Assembly (NCBI GenBank): GCA_022592435.1
Contig: JABYQS010000481.1
Span: 1 to 21,022, forward strand
Source of the DNA: Cerioporus squamosus
Lineage: Eukaryota; Basidiomycota; Agaricomycetes; Polyporales; Polyporaceae
Reading direction: 5' to 3'
Length of the DNA: 21,022 nucleotides
Below, one piece after another: positions 1-9,380 of the stretch. The first letter of the stretch is position 1. The number at the start of each line of letters is the position of its first letter. Position numbers and translations under genes: made by a program. The notes below the pieces were generated by a model that was not told where the DNA came from, ran no database searches, and worked only from the letters and a program-made list of their open reading frames with translations.

Positions 1-306
1 ACTGAGTCGCGTCTCGAAAATAAGCAGTGACCATGATACGGAAGTTTGTCGGAACCGAAAATCAATGTGGCTGAATTCTGTGCTGGTACTCCTTTACTTC
101 TCCACACGGATTCCACATCTACCTCCGGCTGCTAAGATGCATTGAACGACGACGGCAGGCAGGTTGGTTAGGAGCCTAACCTTATGACCGTCGTCCGTAT
201 TGTTCATAACGAGTTAACAGCTCAGAAAAGTGGTATATATCACGAGCCCGCATGACATACAGGTGAGTTCTCTCCTCGTTGTTCGTTGACGTCATCATGT
301 ACAGAA
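1..306. other. no gene seen (left edge)
   Basis: No open frame or splice-joined exon set was recognised here. The stretch lies beyond the 3' end of the minus-strand gene that stops at 307, so part of it is probably that gene's 3' untranslated region. Confidence 0.4.
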
Positions 307-761
307 CTAGTTGGTGGCGTCCCTCTGCCGGTCTGAAGCCCACTGGAACGCGCGCTCCAGCTCAGTCTGAAGCGTATTCTCGAGCTCAAAGGAGAAGAGC
401 AGCCAGGCATCATTGTTCACCCCCATCCCGTCGATGATAAAGCTCTGCATGAAGCGCACTCTGACGGACGGACGGATGATTCCCTCGGGGGTTCGTTCGA
501 TGCGAATGTCCACTCCGAAAAAGAACTAAAGCATGAGATCAGCAGAGCTCGACGTCATGATACAATAACACAACGTACCCGCTCCCCGTCAAGGACAACC
601 ACGAGATACTGCTCGAGACGCGTGACACTTCTGCCGGTTGCTAGCACCCTCGGCGGGCGTGCCACTCGCGCTGGCTCGAGAGGTGGGGGCGAATCGTTAT
701 CGGACGAGTCGGATGAGGACGATGGTACGGCTTGGTTCGAGACACTCCTGGAGGCAATCAT
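307..761 (-). CDS. orphan small protein, family 2 copy 1 (133 aa)
   Basis: I do not recognise this protein. Two exons, 761-579 and 525-307, are joined by a 53-base intron (GTACG...TTTAG, 526-578) at phase 0. The N-terminal third is Ser/Asp/Pro-rich and looks disordered. It is followed by VTRLEQYLVVVLDGER, the intron, and then FFFGVDIRIE...GIIRPSVRVRFM and an amphipathic C-terminus (LLFSFELENTLQTELERAF). The gene at 9681-10233 has the same blocks, RMEQYLVLVVDD, the intron at the same place, then WFFRLSIWFE...GIRPSVFVELM. The two are therefore paralogs, and each supports the other's exon model. The ATG at 761 sits in a good context (CACC before it). An extra upstream exon in 770-1033 is possible, because that minus-strand frame is open with an acidic stretch (PSDPDEADVEAV). 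There is no signal peptide and no clear membrane segment. Confidence 0.6.
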
Positions 762-2050
762 GGTGAGCAAACTGTATCGCTGACATACGTGCATAGTACT
801 TGCCTCTCGATGGTACTAATATCGATCACAGTGTCTGCAGTACTTGTTCCTTGAGCTCGGTATGGGTTATATGCCGTGACGGCAGTGGATGGAAGACGAA
901 TGGCCGGTCGAGGCCAGCCTCGAACCGCCTCAACATCAGCCTCATCCGGGTCTGAGGGAGGACCAGCGAGCATCCGCCTTTGGCGTTCTCTGTTATCGTT
1001 CAAGTGAGTAACGTTGTCAACTCGTGCGTGCATTGTAACTCACCTCATTGGAACACTACGAGCGATGTGTTCTCTAGAGAAATTTCTCGAGCGGATGTGT
1101 CCCCTGGGATTGAAAGGACCAGAACGCGCAGTGTGCGACAACGATGTATTACCAGACCCGTCAAGAACAAGGACAGAGTCAGAGTCACTGCGGACGGTAT
1201 TGTCAATGAGACGTTCATCGGAAAGGTTAGCGTACCATTCCACTCACTTAGGTGCGGCTGCGGTATCCACCGTACCATCGGCGGTAGTTGGGGCGCGGTA
1301 AGTGCCGTACAATTGCGGTGACATGTTGACTAGACATGTCGTACAGGTGCCACACTGTTGAACCTATATAGGCCCCAGTCGAACTGTGTCTCGTACGTGT
1401 GCAATTCTGGGGTTCGTTCAGCATGCGATTCCCTGACGATACGTATCCTTCCAGACCTATCGCGTTCTCGGGCGGAGGGTACAGTGTATTCTCACACTGG
1501 ATGAGAGCAGATAACCTTCATTGCGCATTGGTCTGCAAACCTTCACCGTGCCCATTCGTGCTGGCGCGATATGTAAGTCACATAAACAGGTCACGGTGCT
1601 TGCATGGTCCATTTCTGGCCGAGTTCCTCCGCTCCCATGGGGAAGAAGATATTGTGCCATAAGAACCGCCGCTAAATCATGCGTGCCTCGCTTCACACAG
1701 CTCCGCATCTTCGTAGCATACACGCGCAGTCAGGGTCGCCGCGCTTCTTACTTCTATGCCACTGTCCATGGAACGCGAAGCCAGGGTGTTCGTTCCTTAT
1801 CCATGGTCTCGGTTCGACACCTTAATGGCACGGAACGCGCACTATCTTCCATATCGCCGACGAACCGCTCCAGCACGTAAGCCGTTCGGTATCTCTGATG
1901 CAGAACCAACCGACCATGCTCGAAAGAATTCTGGCACCAAGTACGCAACGTCTGCTCGGGGCATGGTACATAAGCAGTCTGCGCTGACTTTCCTGCAGGC
2001 AACATCTTCCGACTAGCTAGGAGAGTTACCGCAGCACACCCCAGCTATGA
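762..2050. other. intergenic, no recognised gene
   Basis: This stretch lies between a minus-strand gene starting at 761 and a plus-strand MYND gene starting at 2051, so it should hold both promoters. A minus-strand frame at 758-1033 could be an extra 5' exon of the left gene. Plus-strand frames at 1399-1662 and 1521-1880 are open, but they show no motif and no consistent splice structure. I see no further gene I can support. Confidence 0.35.
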
Positions 2051-2893
2051 ATGGTGCGTAACAAATGGTCCTGCCGAACGACAGTTCTGACGACTGTCGC
2101 AGCCGACTCGCACGTCTCGTCTTCCGTTCAAGGTGAATGCGTTATATGTCGGAAGACGTGTTCCGTCATGTGCGGATCTTGCCTCCGCATGAAGTATTGT
2201 TCTCGGGAGTGCGCGCGTCTGGTGAGTGTCCTCTAAACTAACCAAGTGCCGCTTGTACTAGTTCAGCCGCTGATGCTTCGGATCCTCTAGGACTGGCCGC
2301 GTCACTATCGACTGTGTATGACCGCCGTGAATCCCGCGCCTGACGCCGAGGAGCGCCACGCGACCAGCACTGAAGCGCAAATCGTTGCATCGCCGCTTTC
2401 GAGCGTGTCTAGCAGTCGGGCCGGTGGATATGACGTGAAGGCGTTTGTGTTCGTACCCGACCTAGGTGAGCGCACAAGTCATTACAAGGCTGGCCTCCTT
2501 GGTTTGGACGGGTACTCATTGCTCAACGCAGTTCATGTACTTAAGATGACGATCTCGTGCACCATCAGCGAGAGCGATATCGGCCGGTGCACGCACGCGC
2601 ACATTGAAGAGGTCGTTCATCTGCAGCAAAGAGATCGCGTTGTGGTCGCAGTCGCAGCATCGAGCTTACTACAATGGCCTTACGATGTCTGGATCAGCAT
2701 GCGGGCATTCCAGGATGCCGACGTGACTCGGGAGAATCGAAGCATCGCAACAGAGTTTGGACCTATACTGGACAGACCATGGTACGGTCCTGTGGTGGTT
2801 CTGAAGTTCGACGGTCAGGGGTGTGAGATGTATCGAGACGTGTGCGACACTGACCTGATGGTGCTTAGAGGGTTCTTCAACGGGGAGTGGTAG
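2051..2893 (+). CDS. MYND-type zinc finger protein, copy A (about 235 aa)
   Basis: Exons 2051-2221, 2291-2465 and 2532-2893. The MYND finger is complete: Cys30, Cys33, Cys41, Cys44, Cys50, Cys54, His62 and Cys66, with DWPRH after the first intron. This is the usual C-x2-C-x7-C-x2-C...YC-x3-C...W-x2-H-x3-C pattern. MYND fingers generally bind proline-rich partner peptides; the partner here is unknown. The C-terminal part has no family I can name. It ends in a block (DVWISM..., GPVVVLKFDG, YRDVCDTDLMVLRGFF) shared with the genes at 6595-7507 and 8139-8919. Intron 1 (2222-2290, GTGAGT...CTCTAG) is at phase 0. The segment 2466-2531 is 66 bases and open in frame, so it could be read as coding. I treat it as an intron (GTGAGC...CTCAACGCAG) because copy B has a clear intron at the same place; without it the protein is 257 aa. 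Confidence 0.8.
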
Positions 2894-3688
2894 AGGTCGT
2901 AGCTTACCATCGAACGACTTGTTTCTTGTTCAGAACCGGAACTGCTCCCTCAACAACGTACGTCGGATTGTGGTACATACATGAAGTTCAGCCGGGAACT
3001 GATCCTGGAATTCTGTGTATCAACCGCGCAGAGCGTGCCTCCTGCTCGTCGTCAAGCACATCTACTAACGCTTACCCATTCTGGCATGCGCAAGCACCAC
3101 CGCTCACGACTTCTGGGACGACCTCCAGTGCCATATGCTTATTCCAAGCGCAGTGTTCTCGTGCATCGTGGTATTCATTGTTTCTCGATCGGAGAACCGA
3201 GCTTTCCTGAGCGTCATATCCGACGACAGGCGCGTTTTCGCTTTGATTCGTTGAACACTGCCCCCAAACAAGTACGCGCGAGATACTACTTAGTCATGCG
3301 TGAACGTCGGTAATAATTGACATGCAGCCAGTGCCATGCGTTGAGGGGTACAGGAAAATGATGTACATGACCAACCGATACAAGACCTGGATTAGAGAGC
3401 CGTCTAGCGGCAATGCTATTCTCAGGAATGATACTCGTATAGGGGCGAAATGAATAAGAACGCCAAGACCAAGCACAAACTGCCCGAGAGTATCCGGGCT
3501 CGACCAGCGAGTAGGGACATCGGTACAAGGGGGACGTGACTCAACGTTCACATGAGTGATGATACACACCAGCTCGCCACAGAGCAACTTTCTCGGACGT
3601 CGTTTGGGCATACGGACTAGCTTCCCATGGAGTAGGGTAGGGGGCGGGATGCTATATGCAGTGGGTAATCGTATTAAGGCCCTTCTCG
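2894..3688. other. convergent intergenic region
   Basis: The stretch lies between the stop of the plus-strand MYND gene and the stop of the minus-strand bZIP gene, so both 3' untranslated regions should be here. Open frames on both strands (for example 2981-3313 plus and 3294-3528 minus) show no motifs. I see no supported gene. Confidence 0.4.
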
Positions 3689-4898
3689 TCAGACATATAC
3701 CAATAGGTGACGCACCGGACGCCGGACGCTCTCGAGCTTCACCAAAGGTGACTCGCACGTCGTTGAAGGGAAGGCAGGGTACCCGCGATGGTCATATGCG
3801 GAAGATGAAACAGTTTGTTGATGCAACGGCGCAGCTGACCCGGATGTGTAGTCTGTGTGCTGCAGTGAGAAGAGACGAGTCAGCGGGGTGATCCGATGTT
3901 GGGCATGAGAGTGCTACAGTGTCAGGCACTTGGAGCGGAAACGCATGTAGTACTCACCATGAAAGCGGGAGCTGTTGTCATAGTCAACCGTGTACTTGGA
4001 GGTGGGTTCGCGTGTCCTTGTACCCGGTAAGCATAGTTGCTAGGCGAACTCGACAAGTTATTTGCGTAGTTCGCAGCATGCGACGGCCTCTGAGGGAAGG
4101 ACAGTCCACTGTGGAGGGCCATGGTGAGGGGAGGCAACGTGGGTCGAGTCGAATGCGGAGAGACCTATGGGCGAATGACAATCAGCGGCACGCGAAGACC
4201 ATCACGACAACTAAGGGAGGTACCGTATCCATCCCGCCCGCTTGCGTCGCGCCCTGACCGCTAGACTCCGGATAACACGGCCCATCGCCCTCAAAAAAGG
4301 TGACGTTGCTGGGGCTGTACTCGGAGGCCCCGGCGGGCTCCTGCGTTCCACATTGGCGTCGCATTTGGCGAACTTGCCGACGGAGGGCCTCATTCTCGCG
4401 CTCTAGACTCTGTACTTTCAACACCAGAGGCGGAGTCTTGTGTTCCTGACCTGGGACAATGCCCAGCACCGACTGCAAAGCTTCGACGGTTTGCTCGAGC
4501 TAGTTCATTAGGACTCGCCAGACCTCCGTGAAAGCGAAAGCAAATACCTTTAAGATATGCGCTTTCACCTTTGCGCGATGCTTGGATTGTGCTGTGGGCA
4601 ATTCATTATAATGCGAGGGCACATGCGCGGGACAATACTAACCTTTTGCGTTGCGTGCCAGTCGCTGCTTGCGAATCTTCGACTGCGGCTCGTCTGCGAC
4701 GGTAATCTCCACAGGGGGGGCGAGTTCAAGTAGAGTGTTCGTTGACGAGTCCTCAGGCGTCATAGAGTGCGACTCGGATGCGAGCGTAAATGACGGAGGT
4801 CGAGGAAGTTGGAAAGTCCCGCTTATCAGGGGTTGACCACTTTTATGACGAAGAAGCGGAGGTAGGGGCAAGCGGAGGTCTAGAAACAACGAGGACAT
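3689..4898 (-). CDS. bZIP transcription factor (about 292 aa)
   Basis: Five exons on the minus strand: 4898-4643, 4591-4548, 4499-4224, 4089-3958 and 3859-3689. All joints keep phase. A 44-base exon carries most of the DNA-binding region. The joined protein has the exact bZIP signature N-x7-R-x9-L: Asn83 (RNAKAQSKHRAKVKAHI), Arg91, then Leu101. Leu101, Leu108 and Val115 start the zipper. A second perfect heptad run, Leu125, Leu132, Leu139 and Met146, lies in LERENEALRRQVRQM. The protein should therefore bind DNA in the nucleus as a dimer. The N-terminal 75 residues are Pro/Ser/Leu-rich, and the C-terminal part is Ser/Tyr/Pro-rich like an activation region. Start chosen at MSSLFLDLRL, with A at -3; the frame is open further upstream. 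Introns are 51, 48, 134 and 98 bases. The last two joints (exons 4 and 5) rest on phase and composition only and are less certain. Confidence 0.8.
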
Positions 4899-6151
4899 TT
4901 CGTCGAGCGAAGAACTGCGTTGTCCAAGGGAGGACACGGCCCTTTGGCTGAAGAAGCAGCTTGAGAGTAGCAGCAAAGGATGCCCGGAACTGGGCGGATT
5001 CTGTCCAATGACAAGAAGGCTGTTAGCCTCCACGAACGGGAAGTGGAGAATTCCGGGGAAGGTCCATTTCGCTTAGCCACTGCCGTCCGCCGCAAGAGTC
5101 CTTTGCCTTACGGACTTCAAGCCGACCTGTACAACTACCATAGAATGTGAGTCTTGTAACGCTAGAACTAGAATCAATACTACTGTCCTGATCGAGACAA
5201 CGCCGGCCGGATGATCATATCGGACTTGAGAATATCGACGAGTAAGTAATAAAGATTTCAACCACGGACGGCAACTGGCAGCAACCTCAAGCGTTCCAGC
5301 GCTGCTGACGTAACACAAGCGCCATGCGCGGCGTCTAGAACTGGGGAGAGTTTTGCGACGCGGTTCGGTGTGCTTCTTCACCCTGCTTCTCTGTCCACAG
5401 ATGGACGAATGCGCTGCAATCTGTACGTGACACCCCTAATTATTTCGGAGAAGTCGCCTCACTCATACTGTGGATGCTATAGCCCACGGATATCCAGATC
5501 TAGAACCCACAACACTCGCTGGATGCGATCCCAATCCTTGCCGTAAGTCTCCACAACTTTGCTCTCGCCCACACTAAGAAGGACTCCGCGGATGCATCTT
5601 GTCTGCAACAGAAAGCCACAACAAATACACACATCTGAATCTCTTGAACGAAATATCAGAAATCACGGCATAAGGGTTGTCAGCAAAAAGGGATGGGTCA
5701 CACATTGAGGAATATTCTGTCAGCCGTCGGAGGTACGTGTTAGCCCAGACCCTTTTCCCACCCATGGTTCGCCCGCCGACCGTTCTTGAGTGAAGAAGGG
5801 TTTCATCATGCAATCGAAGCAGTCTATGAAGTTCCTGGCTCCACTACAGTGTGTCTTCCGGCCGCCCTTCCTTCGTCGGATCTTGTATGCTACTCAAATT
5901 GTGAGTCTTGCAAACCCTCGAACATGTGCAACCCCAATCGTCATGCCATGGAGCCATTCAACCCATATCTGACTGACCTCCATGCACAGAACAACATTCA
6001 AACCGCTAGGCGATACATCTGCCGCTTAAGGGTGAGGCGGTGTATATCCGCTCACTCCAACAGAAACTTTGACCTGAGAACCATCATGATCTCGTAAACA
6101 CCGCTGTCAGTGACCTATTTATCTGCTTCGACGTTCCCTCCGTATCTTTCT
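4899..6151. other. intergenic, no recognised gene
   Basis: The left part should hold the promoter of the minus-strand bZIP gene. Frames at 5574-5813 (minus) and 5786-6097 (plus) are open and have possible splice signals. One is GTGAGTCTTG near 5900 on the plus strand with CATGCACAG near 5990. No domain or paralog supports a gene. I leave it unannotated. Confidence 0.35.
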
Positions 6152-6290
6152 ATATGGTCCGAAGACCGCTATCTTCTTCCTTGCGACATTCGGATGAACA
6201 AATCAGCCTAAGCTTACCGTCCCTTTCCATATGGTTTGAAGACCTCTGACATTCTTCTGACATTCGGCACCACCTTACCATCCCTTTGCA
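6152..6290. repeat. degenerate tandem repeat, two copies
   Basis: Two direct copies share the blocks ATATGGTYYGAAGACC, GACATTCGG and CTTACCRTCCCTTT in the same order. Copy 1 is about 6152-6228 and copy 2 about 6229-6290. Copy 2 is shorter by roughly a dozen bases. A weaker trace of the end block precedes copy 1 (GTTCCCTCCGTATCTTTCT, near 6133-6151). Confidence 0.65.
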
Positions 6291-6594
6291 GTACATAAAA
6301 AGATAGGTAGCAATTGCACCTTTTGCGCTTCGAGATAGAACTGAATTTATATGTTGCTGAGCTCTCAAGCTAGCCTACTGGACTGAGAAATGTATTTATC
6401 TCACTCGTGTAGTCCCGGTGTCTGTGCGCCCGTTGCAAAGAACCATCACAGGAAGTAAGGATAGTGGAGACACTTTAAAGACACCACAGACTATTGTAGA
6501 GCTCCTCACTCACATTGAGACTCACAGAGCGGCGGTCGTGCGCAGAAAGAAATCACAATTGAGCTTTTGAGCTTGCACACTGATTGTATACAAC
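6291..6594. other. no gene seen
   Basis: About 300 AT-richer bases lie between the tandem repeat and the stop codon of the minus-strand MYND gene, and probably include its 3' untranslated region. No motif was recognised. Confidence 0.35.
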
Positions 6595-7507
6595 CTAAGT
6601 CTGAGCAAAAAAACCGTATACATCGTACAGATCATGGTCGGTTATGTCAATGTAGCGTGTATGAGATCTATCACGAAACTTCAACACCAGAGCCGGCCCC
6701 CTCCAGAGCTGCATACCTGATGCATCTCCGCCTACGAACGTCGCCACCGCGCCATTTGGAGGAACAGATGTGTCTCCATAAGCGTCAGTTGAGAACCACA
6801 CCTGAAACGGACAGTCCAAGTAGTGTTGGTCGTACCCGAAATCGACGCGGATGGAACCGACAGGCCAGGTCAGCAAGTTGCCTAGGTACGGAAGTACTGA
6901 TAGACGTCCGTCCTGTGAGCCGGCCGGCCGGGCGCGTTTTGTTTCAGGGAGGAGGAATACATCCACATAACGCGGGTAACCTGCATAGAAGTCAGCGCAT
7001 CAAAGTCGTCAACGGCCGTCGAAAGAAACTCACGTTCACCGACGCCCGCATAAAGTCCTCGCACCGTCAGAACCTGGACCGCAGTATCCCCAACCGAGTC
7101 TGCGACGGTCGGGGACGCATGCACGTCTGGTATCAATGACATACGCAAGGAACGGTCTACAAGCTGTTGAAGCATGTCGTCGCGTGTGCGTGCCACCGTT
7201 TCCCACTGGACCCTCCTTTCCTGCGAACACTCCTGCGAGTGACGCTCAGAATCCTGAGGACGTGAGGTGAGGATGACGCGCACTGGATCGCAATCGTAAC
7301 TCCCATACTCACCTGCATACGATGTGTAACACCACAATAGGCGACGTTCATGTTACAGTCCGTACAAACGAAAGGCGAGTCGACCCCGCAAACCACGCAC
7401 TTCGGCAGGCCCTCCATCAACCGCAAAGCTGTCATAGGGTGTGTGCGAGCACGATGAACGCCGGGCGTGACAGATATTGGGCCAAGGGGAGTAGCCGTGG
7501 AATTCAT
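6595..7507 (-). CDS. MYND-type zinc finger protein, copy C (about 266 aa)
   Basis: Three exons on the minus strand: 7507-7313, 7253-7034 and 6980-6595. Introns 7254-7312 (GTGAGT...CCTCAG, phase 0) and 6981-7033 (GTGAGT...TGCAG, phase 1) are clean. The finger is Cys37, Cys40, Cys48, Cys51, Cys58, His62, His70 and Cys74. The sixth ligand is His instead of Cys, and the usual Trp before the last His is Ser (DSERHSQEC). The finger may still hold zinc, since His can replace Cys, but the binding face may differ. The C-terminal domain matches copies A and B: YVDVFLLPE, FQVWFSTDAYGD, GPALVLKFRD and YIDITDHDLYDVYGFF. The first intron lies at the same residue as in copies A and B. Met25 or Met31 are alternative starts. 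Long plus-strand frames over this gene are its shadow. Confidence 0.8.
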
Positions 7508-7829
7508 GTTAAGGAGTGGCGAATGGAACCCGTCCCGTGGAGAGCGTACTTAACAAAGATGAGTGACGCCCGCAATCCTCCTCCTTCTGGACGGACACGG
7601 ACGCTCGGCAATTACCGGCGTCGCCAGTGCGAACCAAGCGCCGCCAGTACTCAAGCGTGCATCTCGTTGTCGTTACTTTGACCAGCACACCGACCTTCTT
7701 CCGCTCGTCTCTCTTAGTAATTGCAGGACATCACGCACAGCCCGATATTTGGTGTGTATATCATGACCCTTCTCTAGTACTGTCGCCAGCTGACTGGAGA
7801 CATTGTCGACGTCGCGCCCCCGTTCTTTC

Positions 7830-8060
7830 CCTAATCAGAAAGTTGCCTGCGAGCCCCGATCAGTCTGCGACAATTGTTCCGAAAGGTCGTCAGTGGACGG
7901 CATTGCGAAGAGCAATCCCCGGAATGGTTCAACAACTCGCTCTTGAAGCTCGCACGATAACCATTCGCCGATATTACGTATATCTTTTCCGCGCAAAAAA
8001 TGCTGAAGTATACTGTGAACCACGCTTCCGTGTCATCAACACGCGCTGCCTCAGTATAAA
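7830..8060 (-). pseudogene. possible relic of the family 2 small protein
   Basis: Minus-strand fragments in two frames resemble the paralogs at 307-761 and 9681-10233. One reads VDDTEAWFTVYFSIF, compared with VVDDREWFFRLSIWF in the copy at 9681. The other, shifted in frame, reads GEWLSCELQERVVEP, compared with LVLSMELQASLLTAL. The middle block with GIRPSV is missing, there is no intron at the expected place, and the frame changes between the fragments. The match is short and could be chance. Confidence 0.25.
8055..8060 (+). promoter_or_regulatory. TATA box of MYND copy B
   Basis: TATAAA (in CAGTATAAAGATG) lies 79-84 bases upstream of the ATG at 8139. This would place transcription start about 50 bases before the start codon. 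It supports the short start at 8139 rather than the long open frame that begins at 7627. Confidence 0.5.
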
Positions 8061-8138
8061 GATGTGCGCAGTGGGAGGGCGTCCCCTCGCGAAGGTGCAG
8101 CTTTCCGTCCGCCTCCCATCCCACGTCCCCCCGCCATC

Positions 8139-8919
8139 ATGTCGTCACAAACCTCGGCGGAGGACCACCTTTGCCCCATCTGTTGCTGCCCCACTAGCGT
8201 ATGGTGCGCTCGGTGCCGAGACACGCGATATTGTAGCTCTGAGCACCTCATCAATGCACGTAGAAACGGTCACTTGTTTGCTGCTTACCGTACATCGCTC
8301 ATGCATGCTGGCTATACAGGACTGGGCACGTCACAGCCGCGAATGCAAGCCCAACCACACACTGTCCGTCGACATCTCGAGGGATATCGTTGCTCCTTCC
8401 GCTGCCACACCGAAGATTATCGCGGTCTCTGCACTGATTTTCATGCCCCACGACCGTGAGTGCTGCCCTCTCCCTTTTGATTTATACTTTGGCACACTGT
8501 CACTAATTCATGGTGTACGGACAGGAAAGATCGACATCGCCGTTGTGCAGTACATGGCGGATGCTTCGATGGGCGGCGGAGTCGCCTTGACACCATTGCT
8601 ACAAGAGTGGTTCACCGAGAGCGTACCCGAAGCTCTCGTCATCATGGAAGGCGTTGGTGGGGTGGCGTTGAGGAGACCGCTGCAAATCTGGTACTGTCCG
8701 AAATCTGTACAACGTGGAGCTCCCGTCAACCGCGCAATCAGGCATTTCACGGCCGAAGCCGCTACCACGGCATGGTGTGGCGCCGTCGTTGCGCTCAAGT
8801 ACAGTGGAACTCGGCGGCAGGCTTATGTGGATGCGACCGCGAGCGATCTCCCAGCTCTCTCCGCGTACTTCCTGCAATACACATCATACGATACGCCTCT
8901 TGAAGGAACGTCCTCCTAG
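8139..8919 (+). CDS. MYND-type zinc finger protein, copy B (about 215 aa)
   Basis: Exons 8139-8255, 8320-8455 and 8525-8919. The finger is Cys12, Cys15, Cys23, Cys26, Cys32, His36, His44 and Cys48, with DWARHSREC after intron 1. As in copy C, the sixth ligand is His. The C-terminal domain is shared with copies A and C: ALIFMPHDR, LQIWYCPKSV, GAVVALKYSG and YVDATASDLPALSAYF. Intron 2 (8456-8524) is textbook, with GTGAGT, CACTAATTC and ACAG. Intron 1 has to run from 8256 to 8319 to keep the finger spacing and phase. That makes its donor GC (AAT then GCACGT) instead of GT. A plus-strand frame open from 7627 to 8919 joins this gene's exons 2 and 3 to unrelated upstream sequence and is not the gene. 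The stop codon lies inside the first copy of a 76-base tandem duplication. Confidence 0.72.
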
Positions 8920-9017
8920 CACGGATAGGCATTTACTTCTATACTTCCTGCAATACACATCATACGATACGCCTCTTGAAGGAACGTCCTCCTAGCACGG
9001 ATAGGCATTTATTTCTA
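8866..9017. repeat. 76-base tandem duplication
   Basis: Units 8866-8941 and 8942-9017 are identical except for one base (C at 8936, T at 9012). The first unit contains the last coding bases and stop codon of MYND copy B. The second therefore repeats the C-terminal coding end downstream of the stop, in another frame, without changing the protein. The near identity suggests a recent event. Confidence 0.97.
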
Positions 9018-9079
9018 TTGTCCCTTGTTACCCTCTCGGTTTTGTTACAGCAAGATAATCAAACCTAACTCTCGCCACT

Positions 9080-9377
9080 CACGACGGGCAGTAGCGCCTG
9101 GTTCGGGTCCCGAACAGGCTTATAACCTTATAACAGGACTTGAACTGGTCTCGTCGTTCAGGTCCTAGTTATAAGGCTATCCAGGTCCGCACTCCCGGGT
9201 AAGCTCAGTAAGTATTACATAAACACTTTGTCTTTCGGAATTTGAACGCGACTATATCGGGCGCTAGGGACCTGAACTAGCCTTGTAACCACGACCTGAA
9301 CCACGAGACCAGTTCAGGTCCTATTATAAGGTTATAACCCTGTTCGGGACCCGAACCAGGCGCTACTGCCCGTCGTG
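9080..9377. mobile_element. 298-base MITE with long inverted repeats
   Basis: The left end begins CACGACGGGCAGTAGCGCCT, and the right end is its reverse complement. The inverted repeats run nearly perfectly for about 85 bases, with about four mismatches, and more loosely for about 110 bases. They leave a centre of about 75 bases. A flanking ACT is found at 9077-9079 and 9378-9380, fitting a 3-base target duplication. There is no coding capacity, so it must be a non-autonomous element moved in trans. A 3-base duplication is known for PIF/Harbinger and CACTA elements; the ends are CACG, not CACTA, so the superfamily is open. Inside each arm is a palindrome, GTTCGGG-T-CCCGAAC, plus scattered copies of AGGACCTGAAC. 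Confidence 0.92.
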
Positions 9378-9380
9378 ACT

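Larger units (their letters stand above)
7508..8138. other. divergent promoter region
   Basis: The stretch lies between the starts of MYND copy C (minus) and copy B (plus), so both promoters should be here. A TATA box for copy B is listed separately. A possible decayed copy of the second gene family lies at about 7830-8060 on the minus strand. Confidence 0.5.

Noticed and set aside
770..970. Apparent zinc-finger-like string KYCRHC on the minus strand upstream of the first family 2 gene
   Set aside because: The spacing differs from the MYND pattern and the frame has stops on both sides; probably chance.
3294..3758. 154-codon minus-strand open frame
   Set aside because: It overlaps the last bZIP exon in another frame, has no motif, and lies mostly in the presumed 3' untranslated region.
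6567..7139. 190-codon plus-strand open frame
   Set aside because: It is the antisense shadow of MYND copy C, whose minus-strand exons, introns and paralogs are clear.
7627..8919. 430-codon plus-strand open frame
   Set aside because: It joins exons 2 and 3 of MYND copy B, through a readable 69-base intron, to upstream sequence in the wrong frame for the zinc finger. The finger exon at 8139-8255 lies in another frame.
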